Translations under genes and position numbers: made by a program
The notes under the pieces: generated by a model
Databases searched by the model: none
The model's input: the letters and a program-made list of their open reading frames with translations, nothing else
Told to the model about the DNA's origin: nothing
Shown: positions 17,308 through 24,914 of the stretch, one piece after another
How the letters are laid out: every line of letters begins with the position of its first letter
How positions within the stretch are numbered: position 1 is the stretch's first letter
NCBI GenBank assembly: GCA_029959285.1
Contig: JASCOE010000015.1
Coordinates: 1-64,000 of the forward strand
Source of the DNA: Flavobacteriaceae bacterium PS02337
GTDB taxonomy: Bacteria > Bacteroidota > Bacteroidia > Flavobacteriales > Flavobacteriaceae
DNA: 64,000 bases
Direction of reading: 5' to 3'

Positions 17308-17377
17308 ATTAAATTAATAGAATTTTTAGTTTTTTGTTATAAAATATATTTTCACTTTACTTTTTGATACGATTTAA

Positions 17378-17408
17378 AACCTGCAAGGTTTAAAAAGCCT
17401 TGCAGGTT
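17378..17408. terminator. Hairpin after the arylsulfatase
   Basis: A perfect 11-bp stem AACCTGCAAGG / CCTTGCAGGTT (17378-17388, 17398-17408), 8 bp past the arylsulfatase stop codon. Confidence 0.65.
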
Positions 17409-17416
17409 GGTAATCA

Positions 17417-19339
17417 TTATTTTGTAGTTTCTGTATCAGCAGGTTTAGTTACTTGTTTTACTAAATCCTGAAGCGTTTTTCCTTTATCAGCAGCAGTATT
17501 ATGAATTCTTCTGTTGTAAACATCTTGCCAATCAATCAACGGATAAACATTGTTTTCTTTTGCCTGTTCGTCAAATAACTTTTGAAGTTCAGCCAATTTT
17601 TCAGGATATTTTTTTGCCAAATTATTTCGTTCGTTGAAATCTTCGTTTAGGTTATATAATTCCCAAACGTCTGTGTCGAAATTACTTGCAGCTGGTTTTT
17701 CGCTTTTACCTAAAGATTGTTTTACAGCAAATGAATCTGGTAAATGTGCAGCCGAAGCTTTCCAACCGTCTTTGTAAATCGCTCTGTTTCCAAAAATGTA
17801 GTAATATTGTACTTTATGTAAAGATTCTGCTTTCGGATTATCTAAAGAAGCTTGGAATGAAGATCCTTGAATAATGTCTTGTTTAATTCCTTTGATATAT
17901 TCTGGCGCTTTTATTCCTGTAATTGCTAAAGTTGTTGGAAGTAAATCTGTTACGTGGCTGTATTGATTTCTAATTCCGCCTTTGTCTTTAATTCCGTTTG
18001 GATAAAATACAATCAAAGGATTTCTTGTTCCACCTTCTGAATGCGCATCTTGTTTCCAGTTTTTGAAAGGTGCATTTGTTGCCTGTGCCCATCCTAATGG
18101 ATAATTGGTATTTAAACCTTTTGCAGTTCCAATTTCGCCAATATTGTTTAAGTTGCTTTGAAGATTTTCTTCCTCAGATTTTCCTTGAGAAAACAAACTT
18201 TGGTTAATTGTTCCTTGTAAAGTTCCTTCTTTACTTGCGCCGTTATCTCCAATCGCAACAAAAATTAAAGTGTTATCAAGTTGTCCGCTTTGTTTTAAAT
18301 AATCAACAACTCTTCCAATTTCATAATCAGTATACGTTAAGAATCCAGCGTAAACTTCCATGAATCTGGCATATACTTTTTTCTGATCTGGTGTTAATTT
18401 TTTCCATTCAGTAATTAAAGCATTACGTTCTGGTAAAACAGCATTTGCAGGAATAGTTCCTAATTTTTTCTGATTTGCTAATGCTTTTTCACGGTAAACA
18501 TCCCAGCCTTCGTCAAATTTTCCTTTATAAGGTTCAACCCATTTTTCAGCCACTTGATGAGGTGCGTGAACAGCTCCAGGCGCATAGTATAAAAAGAATG
18601 GTTTTCCAGGCGCCGCTTTTTGTTGTTTTTGAATATAGCTGATTGCTTTATCTGTAATCAATTCATTTAAATGGCGTCCGTCTGGTTTAATGTGAACTTG
18701 ATCTTCAACTAAATCAGGATTGTATTGATCGGTTTGAGAACCTAAGAATCCGTAGAAATGATCGAAACCTTTTCCAGTTGGCCATCTGTCAAACGGACCA
18801 GCATCTGTTGCATCTTCATCCGGAGTTACACCATATTTTCCAACTGCGAAAGTGTTGTATCCGTTTTCACGTAAAATTTCTGCAATGGTTCCTTTATCAG
18901 AAGGAATTCTTCCGTCCCAACCTGGAAAACCTGCTGATAAAACCGTATGAGAAAATCCGCTAACGTGAACTCGTCCCGAATTTCTTCCAGTTAATAAAGT
19001 GGCGCGGGTAGGAGCGCAAATAGCTGTTGTATGGAAATTGGTGTAACGAAGTCCGTTGTTGGCAAGATTATCAAAAGTCGGTGTGTTGATTAAACCTCCA
19101 AAAGCAGATGCAGCTCCAAATCCAACATCATCTAATAAAATCCAAACTACGTTTGGCGCACCTTTTGGCGCTTTTACAGGATCTGGCCAATATTCTTTAG
19201 AATCGGCAAGAGTTTTACCAATAGTTCCTTTAAATTCTTGTTGGTCTTGTGCAATTCCTAGTTGCGAAATTAGCAACGCCGTAATCAAAAGTCCCTTTTT
19301 CGGACTTTTGATTAATACTGTATTTTTAAAATTTTTCAT
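17417..19339 (-). CDS. Arylsulfatase, Cys-type, exported
   Basis: A 640-residue arylsulfatase. The start at 19339 is preferred because it begins a Sec-like N-terminus (KKGLLITALLISQLGIAQ). The open frame to 19420 would overlap the end of susD by 50 bp. Marks are the metal pair in ILLDDVGFG, the formylglycine motif CAPTR (Cys108) followed by ATLLTGRN, the GKYGVTPDEDA segment and IGDNGASKEG. It resembles the larger arylsulfatases that act on alkyl or aryl sulfate esters. It directly follows susD (32 bp), so it likely acts on the molecule bound by SusCD. Confidence 0.93.
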   Translation of the reverse strand: MKNFKNTVLIKSPKKGLLITALLISQLGIAQDQQEFKGTIGKTLADSKEYWPDPVKAPKGAPNVVWILLDDVGFGAASAFGGLINTPTFDNLANNGLRYTNFHTTAICAPTRATLLTGRNSGRVHVSGFSHTVLSAGFPGWDGRIPSDKGTIAEILRENGYNTFAVGKYGVTPDEDATDAGPFDRWPTGKGFDHFYGFLGSQTDQYNPDLVEDQVHIKPDGRHLNELITDKAISYIQKQQKAAPGKPFFLYYAPGAVHAPHQVAEKWVEPYKGKFDEGWDVYREKALANQKKLGTIPANAVLPERNALITEWKKLTPDQKKVYARFMEVYAGFLTYTDYEIGRVVDYLKQSGQLDNTLIFVAIGDNGASKEGTLQGTINQSLFSQGKSEEENLQSNLNNIGEIGTAKGLNTNYPLGWAQATNAPFKNWKQDAHSEGGTRNPLIVFYPNGIKDKGGIRNQYSHVTDLLPTTLAITGIKAPEYIKGIKQDIIQGSSFQASLDNPKAESLHKVQYYYIFGNRAIYKDGWKASAAHLPDSFAVKQSLGKSEKPAASNFDTDVWELYNLNEDFNERNNLAKKYPEKLAELQKLFDEQAKENNVYPLIDWQDVYNRRIHNTAADKGKTLQDLVKQVTKPADTETTK

Positions 19340-19370
19340 TTTTATAGTTTTTTTAGTTAAAGGTTGTTGA

Positions 19371-20843
19371 TTAATATCCAGGGTTTTGTGGTAAACCGTC
19401 AGGGTTGATATTTCTTTCACTTTGTGGAATCGGATAAAGATTATTTCTTTCCGATACAGAGTTTTTTGCCGTTACTTTTTTCACTTCAGTAACCAAAGTT
19501 CCCCATCTCACCAAGTCAAACCATCTTTGTCCTTCTTGAACAAATTCTTTTTTACGTTCTTCTTGAATTGCCGCTCTAAAAGTGGTTTGATTTAATGCCA
19601 CTAAATCAACCGTGGCATCTGGAGTTGTAATGGCTTTTCCGAAAGCTCTTCTTCTAACTTGATTGATCAATTCGTAAGCTTCAGCAGTTGGTCCGCTTTG
19701 TTCATTTATCGCTTCCGCTAAAGTCAATAAAATGTCAGCATAACGAATAATAGGAAAGTTAATCGCTACGTTTCCAGGCGTTGCTAAGTTGGTTAAATCC
19801 AAATATTTCTTAAAAATTGGTTTTGGAAAAGTATAAAGTGTTCCTGTAGCTGGATTAAGCAATTGTTTTGCATAACTAACATCTCTTCTTTTATCTCCAG
19901 TTGCATAAATGTCATAGAATAACGCAACGTCTGAAACTATATCTGCTGGCTCAGTTGCTGTAAATCCTGTGAAAGAAGTAGCCTGAAAAGTACTTCCGCT
20001 AGATCCATTTCCTGCTTGATTTGGTTCAAACTGAACAGAAAAAATATGTTCTTTTCCGTTCTTTTTAGTTTTAGTAAAAATGTCTTGAAAATCTTCAAAC
20101 AAAGCATATCCATATCCACCATTTATTACTTCTCTAGCTTTTAAAATTGTATTTGGCCAATCTTTTCTTGTAATGTAAACTTTAGCTAAAATCGCTTTTG
20201 CTGCTCCAGAAGTAGCACGTCCTGCATCTGCTGCAGAATAACTAGCAGGAAGACTTTGTGCATCTGTTAAATCTTTAATGATTTGAGTGTAAACTTCTTC
20301 AACAGTTGCTCTATTTGTTTTTAAATCGCCTAATTGAATTGAAGTAGCTTCATGCAAAACAATTGGAACTCCGCCCCAAAGACGAACTGCCTGAAAATAC
20401 AATAATCCTCTAATGAATTTAGCTTCATTGATCAATCTTGTTTTTACAACTTCATTTCCAGTTACTTTCGGAATATTATCGATAGAAACATTTGCTCTGT
20501 TGATTCCAGCATAAATTTGTCTCCAAGCCACTTGAACGCGGTCTGTAGTAGCATCGTGAGTTAAGGCACTCATCGCTCTTACCTGCGGATTTGTTGCAGA
20601 AACTCCGGCCGCTGCATAATCTGAACCCATATCAGTTAAGAAATAAAGGTTTCTTCCGAACAAACTTTGCTCTCCCGGATCAAGGCTTAAAGAAGCATAA
20701 ACAGCAGTTACACTCGCAATAGCATCATCTTGAGTATTAAAATAATTGGCTTCGGTTACAAAAGAGTTTGGTGTTACCTCAAGCTCCGTGCACGATACCA
20801 GTAAACCGGCACTTAAAAGGAATGTTATAATGATCTTTTTCAT
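19371..20843 (-). CDS. SusD/RagB-type outer-membrane nutrient-binding lipoprotein
   Basis: A 490-residue surface lipoprotein with signal and lipobox LLVSC (Cys18), then TELEVTPNSFVTEANYF typical of SusD. TPR-type helices include QVAWRQIYAGINRAN and LINEAKFIRGLLYFQAVRLWGGVPIV, and the C-terminus has EERKKEFVQEGQRWFDLVRWG. It partners the SusC channel encoded 18 bp upstream, acting as its lid. In this cluster the pair probably imports a sulfate ester or sulfonate rather than a neutral glycan; that is inferred from the three sulfatases and cysteine genes. Confidence 0.95.
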   Translation of the reverse strand: MKKIIITFLLSAGLLVSCTELEVTPNSFVTEANYFNTQDDAIASVTAVYASLSLDPGEQSLFGRNLYFLTDMGSDYAAAGVSATNPQVRAMSALTHDATTDRVQVAWRQIYAGINRANVSIDNIPKVTGNEVVKTRLINEAKFIRGLLYFQAVRLWGGVPIVLHEATSIQLGDLKTNRATVEEVYTQIIKDLTDAQSLPASYSAADAGRATSGAAKAILAKVYITRKDWPNTILKAREVINGGYGYALFEDFQDIFTKTKKNGKEHIFSVQFEPNQAGNGSSGSTFQATSFTGFTATEPADIVSDVALFYDIYATGDKRRDVSYAKQLLNPATGTLYTFPKPIFKKYLDLTNLATPGNVAINFPIIRYADILLTLAEAINEQSGPTAEAYELINQVRRRAFGKAITTPDATVDLVALNQTTFRAAIQEERKKEFVQEGQRWFDLVRWGTLVTEVKKVTAKNSVSERNNLYPIPQSERNINPDGLPQNPGY

Positions 20844-20861
20844 TTTGATATATTTTTTTAC

Positions 20862-23800
20862 TTAGAAAGTTACGTTCAAGCCCGAGATGAATGTTTTTGA
20901 GTTTGGATAAGAACCAAAATCAATTCCCGGATATAAGTTGTTTTGTTCGTATGAACTTACCTCTGGATCATAACCAGTATATTTTGTCCATGTAATTAAA
21001 TTTTCTGCTGAAACATAGAATTTCACGCTTTTTGTTCCCAATTTTTTAGAAACACTTTTTGGTAAAGTATAACCAAGCGTTATTAATTTCAATCTTAAGA
21101 ATGAAGCATCTTCTACATAACGCTCAGAAACAATTCCTAACGGAGAACTTGTTGCTCTCGGAATTTCATTACTTGGATTTGTTGGTGTCCAACGATCATT
21201 CAAAGTAGTCGCAGCATTTGTTCCTAGTGTAGAAATTTCTAATTGTTGATTTAAAGCGTTGAAGATTTTTCCGCCATAAGATCCTTGGAAAGAGAAATTC
21301 AAATCAAAATCATTGTATGAAATTGTGTTGCTGAAACTTCCAACAAATTTTGGCTGAGAAGTTCCTAAATTTCCTTTGTCCAAAGCATTGATAACACCGT
21401 CGCCGTTTGTGTCTACATATTTTCTATCTCCTACTTTAGTATTCGCTAAACTGTTGATTTTTGGCTGTGTATTTACTTCTTCTTGAGTTTGAAAAATTCC
21501 GTTTGTTTTGTATCCCCAGAAAGTACCCAAAGGCAAGCCCACTTTTACAATTACAGGTTGTTGTTGTAATAAAGAACCATTTGGAACTACAGGAAAGAAC
21601 TCATTTACGCCATTTCCGATAGCGACAACTTTGTTTTTATTGGCAGAGAAAACAATGTTCGAATTCCAAGCAAAATGTTCTGTTTTAAGGTTTTCTGTTG
21701 TTAAACCAATCTCGATACCTTTATTTTCAACTCCACCAATATTTTGTAGAATAGACGCATAACCTGAACTCAACGGCACTGGAACGCTGATTAATAAATC
21801 GTTTGTTTTTTTGTAATACACATCAAAAACAAAATTGATTTTTCGGTCTAATAAAGCTAAATCCAATCCAACATTATATTGATTTGTTTTTTCCCATTTC
21901 AAATCTGGATTTGCTAATCGGGTAGGAGCCAAACCTGTGTATAAAGTTCCTCCAAAAGAATAATTTACAGAACCCATTTGGGCTAAAGCAAGGTAATTTC
22001 CAATTTCTTGGTTTCCAGTTGTTCCAGCAGTAATTCTAAGTTTAGCTTCGGTTACACCTTTAATGTTGTTTGCAAATTCTTCATCTGTAATATTCCAAGA
22101 AAAACCTGCAGAAGGGAAATAACCCCAAAGTGACTCGGCACCAAATCTAGAAGAACCATCGGCACGTCCTGAAAGCGTAAAGTTGTATTTTCCTTTATAT
22201 GAATAATTAACTCTCGCTAGCCAAGATTTTAATACACTTTCATAAGCATCACTGTAAGGTTTTACAGCAACACCATCTTGAATTGCATTATACGTATTTG
22301 AATCATTAATAAAAGTATTTGCTCCCGCATTTACTACTTCACCTTTTGTATATTGAAGCGTGTAACCTCCTAAAGCAGAAAACTTATGATTTTCACCGAA
22401 AGTAGTATTATAATTTAATGTGTTTTCATTTAAAACAGAACTTACAATTCTGTCGCCAATTGAAGCTAAACCTTTAGTTCCTGCACCGTTTGAAGTATTT
22501 GCTGGTGCATAATAATTTTGTTTTGTATTGATAACATCACCACTAACTGCAACTTTAGCAGTCAATTTTTTAGTGATTTTGTATTCACCAAATAAACTCG
22601 TTAAAATTCTATTGATTTTAGTTTCGTTAATCGTATTTACCAAGTCGTTAATTGGGTTCGGAACATAACCATTTACAGAAGTAGCATAAGGATTAGTCGT
22701 TACATTATAACTTCCGTCAGCATTTTTTATTGGAACTACAGGCGCTGTCAATAAAACACCAACTAAAGGGTTTGGATTTCTTCCGCCACTGCTGCTAGCG
22801 CCCACACCATTTGAAACTGAATTTGTATAATTGGCATTTACACCAAATTTGAAATTCTGAGAATAATTTCTTTCGTAATTAGCACGAAGCGAAATACGTT
22901 TGAAATCTGTTGCGATAACAACTCCATCTTGATCAAAATAACCAGCAGAAATAGAGTATCTCGATCTTTCGTCACCACCAGAAAAAGATAAATTATGACT
23001 TTGAATTGGAGCAGCACTTCTAAAAGCCTCAGATTGCCAATCGTAACTTCCCGAAGTTTTAAAACCTTCAATCTGTGCAGCAGTAAAAGAAGGCACCTGA
23101 CCAATACTTGCCTGAACATCATTTCGTAAACTTGCCCATTCGCTGGCATTCATTAAATGCAATTTTTTAGAAACATTTTGAAATCCGAAATAACCTTGAT
23201 ATGAAATGTTGTCTTGTCCTTTTGTTCCTTTTTTAGTGGTAATAATCACAACTCCATTTGCTCCGCGTGAACCGTAAATTGCGGTTGCAGAAGCATCTTT
23301 TAAAACTTCGATAGATTCAATATCTGCCGGATTTATTGTAGACAATACGTTAACACTTGCTCCAGCATAAGTAACTCCCGCAGAACTGTTGGCATTATCA
23401 TTATAAATTAAAATTCCGTCAACAACATAAAGTGGTTCGTTACCCGCTGTAATGGAGTTTCCTCCACGAATACGCACGCTAGAAGAAGCACCTGGACGAC
23501 CAGAACTTTGTGTAACTACAACACCAGCAACAGCACCTCTTAAAAGATTATCTGCCGAAGAACTTACTTGAGATAAATTTGCTTTTGGTACAGAAGCAAC
23601 AGAACCTGTAATGTCTTTTCTTTTTTGAGTTCCGTATCCTACAACTACCAATTCATTTAACTCTTGGCGTTCTTCTTTAAGATTAATAATTACTGGATTT
23701 TTTTCTACAACAAACTCCGTTTTTTTGTATCCGATGTAACTAACTACTAAAGTGTAAGGAAATTTTTGTCCGGTTTGAAAATAGAACTTTCCTTCAGCAT

Positions 23801-23987
23801 CGGTAACAACACCGTGAGTTGTTCCTTTAATAGTTACAGATGCACCTATAATGGGTTGATTGGTAATGTCATCAACTACAGTTCCATCTAATTTTGACTG
23901 AATAAGCGGTGTTGTATTTTGGGCTTGTATGCCTGCCGTTATGAAGAGTAGAAACAGCAGTATGTGTATGTTTAACTTTTTTTTCAT
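20862..23987 (-). CDS. SusC/RagA-type TonB-dependent outer-membrane transporter
   Basis: A 1041-residue TonB-dependent receptor. The order is Sec signal (1-22), carboxypeptidase-like regulatory domain (about 34-110; GTVVDDITNQPIIGASVTIKG), a short TonB-box-like stretch, the plug (VVGYGTQKRKDITGSVASV, then RIRGGNSI and LKDASATAIYGSRGANGVV), and a 22-strand-type barrel ending in an aromatic Phe (SGLNVTF). It is the first gene of the sulfatase unit. Its leader is about 490 nt and carries copy B of the control module plus a Cys-Cys-Cys short ORF, so expression is probably tuned to sulfur status. Confidence 0.96.
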   Translation of the reverse strand: MKKKLNIHILLFLLFITAGIQAQNTTPLIQSKLDGTVVDDITNQPIIGASVTIKGTTHGVVTDAEGKFYFQTGQKFPYTLVVSYIGYKKTEFVVEKNPVIINLKEERQELNELVVVGYGTQKRKDITGSVASVPKANLSQVSSSADNLLRGAVAGVVVTQSSGRPGASSSVRIRGGNSITAGNEPLYVVDGILIYNDNANSSAGVTYAGASVNVLSTINPADIESIEVLKDASATAIYGSRGANGVVIITTKKGTKGQDNISYQGYFGFQNVSKKLHLMNASEWASLRNDVQASIGQVPSFTAAQIEGFKTSGSYDWQSEAFRSAAPIQSHNLSFSGGDERSRYSISAGYFDQDGVVIATDFKRISLRANYERNYSQNFKFGVNANYTNSVSNGVGASSSGGRNPNPLVGVLLTAPVVPIKNADGSYNVTTNPYATSVNGYVPNPINDLVNTINETKINRILTSLFGEYKITKKLTAKVAVSGDVINTKQNYYAPANTSNGAGTKGLASIGDRIVSSVLNENTLNYNTTFGENHKFSALGGYTLQYTKGEVVNAGANTFINDSNTYNAIQDGVAVKPYSDAYESVLKSWLARVNYSYKGKYNFTLSGRADGSSRFGAESLWGYFPSAGFSWNITDEEFANNIKGVTEAKLRITAGTTGNQEIGNYLALAQMGSVNYSFGGTLYTGLAPTRLANPDLKWEKTNQYNVGLDLALLDRKINFVFDVYYKKTNDLLISVPVPLSSGYASILQNIGGVENKGIEIGLTTENLKTEHFAWNSNIVFSANKNKVVAIGNGVNEFFPVVPNGSLLQQQPVIVKVGLPLGTFWGYKTNGIFQTQEEVNTQPKINSLANTKVGDRKYVDTNGDGVINALDKGNLGTSQPKFVGSFSNTISYNDFDLNFSFQGSYGGKIFNALNQQLEISTLGTNAATTLNDRWTPTNPSNEIPRATSSPLGIVSERYVEDASFLRLKLITLGYTLPKSVSKKLGTKSVKFYVSAENLITWTKYTGYDPEVSSYEQNNLYPGIDFGSYPNSKTFISGLNVTF

Positions 23988-24025
23988 TTCTTTGTGTTGG
24001 TTTTAAGTAATTAACAAGACGCCCT

Positions 24026-24047
24026 GAGCACTGTTTATACAGCACTC
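24026..24047 (-). promoter_or_regulatory. Leader stem-loop II of susC mRNA
   Basis: On the minus strand GAGTGCTGT-ATAA-ACAGTGCTC forms a 9-bp RNA stem with two central G-U pairs, 39 nt before the susC start codon. It could occlude or pace ribosome entry. Confidence 0.45.
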
Positions 24048-24089
24048 TAAATGTGTTCTTGATTTAGTGATAAATGTTCTTTAAGCCTC

Positions 24090-24115
24090 GCCATTTCTGT
24101 TGCCGCAGAAATGGC
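24090..24115 (-). promoter_or_regulatory. Leader stem-loop I directly after the Cys-rich short ORF
   Basis: A perfect 10-bp stem (GCCATTTCTG / CAGAAATGGC) with a 6-nt loop, starting 5 nt past the stop codon of the Cys-rich ORF on the minus strand. On that strand the hairpin is preceded by A7 and followed by GAGGC, not U. So it is not a standard terminator for susC mRNA. On the plus strand it would be one. Confidence 0.6.
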
Positions 24116-24120
24116 TTTTT

Positions 24121-24153
24121 TTATTTACAGCAGCAGGTTTGCATTGTTTTCAT
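24121..24153 (-). CDS. Putative cysteine-rich leader peptide (10 aa) upstream of susC
   Basis: A 10-codon ORF on the minus strand reads MKTMQTCCCK and stops with TAA; the codons are TGC TGC TGT for the three consecutive cysteines. It follows an A-rich start region typical of this genome, lies inside the ~490-nt susC leader, and is followed at once by a perfect stem-loop. Three adjacent Cys codons are very rare by chance, and the downstream genes gather sulfur. The design matches leader peptides whose translation speed reports the supply of the encoded amino acid. In mycobacteria, polycysteine small ORFs are known to control sulfur genes. No protein homology is claimed; start at the second Met is possible. 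Confidence 0.6.
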   Translation of the reverse strand: MKTMQTCCCK

Positions 24154-24343
24154 TTTAGTTTTTTTAATTGTTAGTCATTTTAATTTTTGAATAATAGGTA
24201 TGTTTTCAAGAATCAATCGAATGCCTTAAGATTGCATTTGAAAGATTTTTGGGTAAACTCAATAAATATTTTCGGTGGTGAATTTTTAAGAAATCTGCTT
24301 TTGATATAAAAGGAAAAAAGCACATAAAATAAAAGTAGATATT

Positions 24344-24423
24344 AACAACAGAAACACATATAACAGAAGGTGTTATATGTGTATACTTTAGGAAGAATGT
24401 AATGCGATATGCTTTCTGTCGTT
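24344..24423 (-). ncRNA. Structured leader RNA, copy B (upstream of susC)
   Basis: The minus-strand fold matches copy A. P1 is AACGACAGAAA / TTTCTGTTGTT (24423-24413 with 24354-24344, 11 bp including one G-U). P2 is CACATATAACA / TGTTATATGTG (24381-24371 with 24365-24355, 11 bp). The conserved linker is ATATCGCATTACATTCTTCC (24410-24391). A-U in copy A versus G-U in copy B within P1, and a longer P2, support selection for structure. Confidence 0.65.
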
Positions 24424-24462
24424 TTCACAATAATAATTTTTATGTTTGAAACATTATTTAAA

Positions 24463-24510
24463 CTCTACTAATCCTATAGACAAAGTTAAATTTTATATAA
24501 TAAAAACCAA
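24463..24510 (-). promoter_or_regulatory. Promoter and operator-like site of the SusCD-sulfatase unit (copy B)
   Basis: On the minus strand: TTGG (24510-24507), 18-bp spacer, TAACTTTG -7 box (24488-24481), then TCTAT-AGGATT-AGTAGA (24480-24464) over the expected start. Spacing and boxes are identical to copy A upstream of epsC. Confidence 0.7.
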
Positions 24511-24857
24511 AAGTTTGTAAAGTTTTTTTTGAAAAAACTACTTTTCTCTATAAGTTTTAAAATGCAAACATTATGATAATTCCTTATTTTAAAGGCTTTA
24601 AGAAAAGATTTTGAATTATAAAAAATGTTAAAATAAAATTTAAGCAAAATTTAAAATTGTAGTATTTTACACGTTTTTAAAGGCTAGTTTTGGTATTGTT
24701 TTTATTTTAGAATGAAGAAAAATGAATCAAAAAGCGTCAGTAGGGGACTTTTATCGGATAATTTTATAAATATCTAAACTAATTTTAAAGTTGATTTTGA
24801 ATAAATTAGAGTAATTTTATAAAGAACAAAAAGAAATTAAAATTTTTTATCCACGCT

Positions 24858-24896
24858 AAATATAAATACTTATATTTGTAATAAGTATTTTTACTT
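24858..24896 (+). promoter_or_regulatory. moeA promoter with two AAGTA-N4-TACTT-type sites
   Basis: Site 1 is AAATA-TAAA-TACTT (24858-24871). Its last T is the first base of the -7 box TATATTTG (24871-24878). Site 2 is AAGTA-TTTT-TACTT (24883-24896), over the likely transcription start. The site/-7 fusion recurs at nirB and narK and, as a half-site, at nasA. Confidence 0.65.
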
Positions 24897-24914
24897 AGTT
24901 TTATAATTTAAGAA

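Larger units (their letters stand above)
23988..24914. other. 927-bp divergent regulatory region, susC / moeA
   Basis: It contains the susC leader (stem-loops, Cys-rich short ORF, copy B module, promoter) up to 24510 and the moeA promoter at 24858-24896. The stretch 24511-24857 is AT-rich and shows no feature I can support. Confidence 0.8.

Noticed and set aside
19340-19420. Upstream start for the arylsulfatase
   Set aside because: It would overlap susD by 50 bp and put 27 polar residues before the signal peptide.
24090-24115. Stem-loop as an intrinsic terminator of the susC leader (classical attenuator)
   Set aside because: The T-run lies on the plus-strand side. On the sense (minus) strand the hairpin is followed by GAGGCTTAAAG, so it is not a standard intrinsic terminator in the direction of susC.
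5127-24510. Sulfur block as a recently acquired island
   Set aside because: Codon use, promoter boxes and repeat families look like the rest of the window, and no integrase, direct-repeat borders or tRNA boundary is visible.
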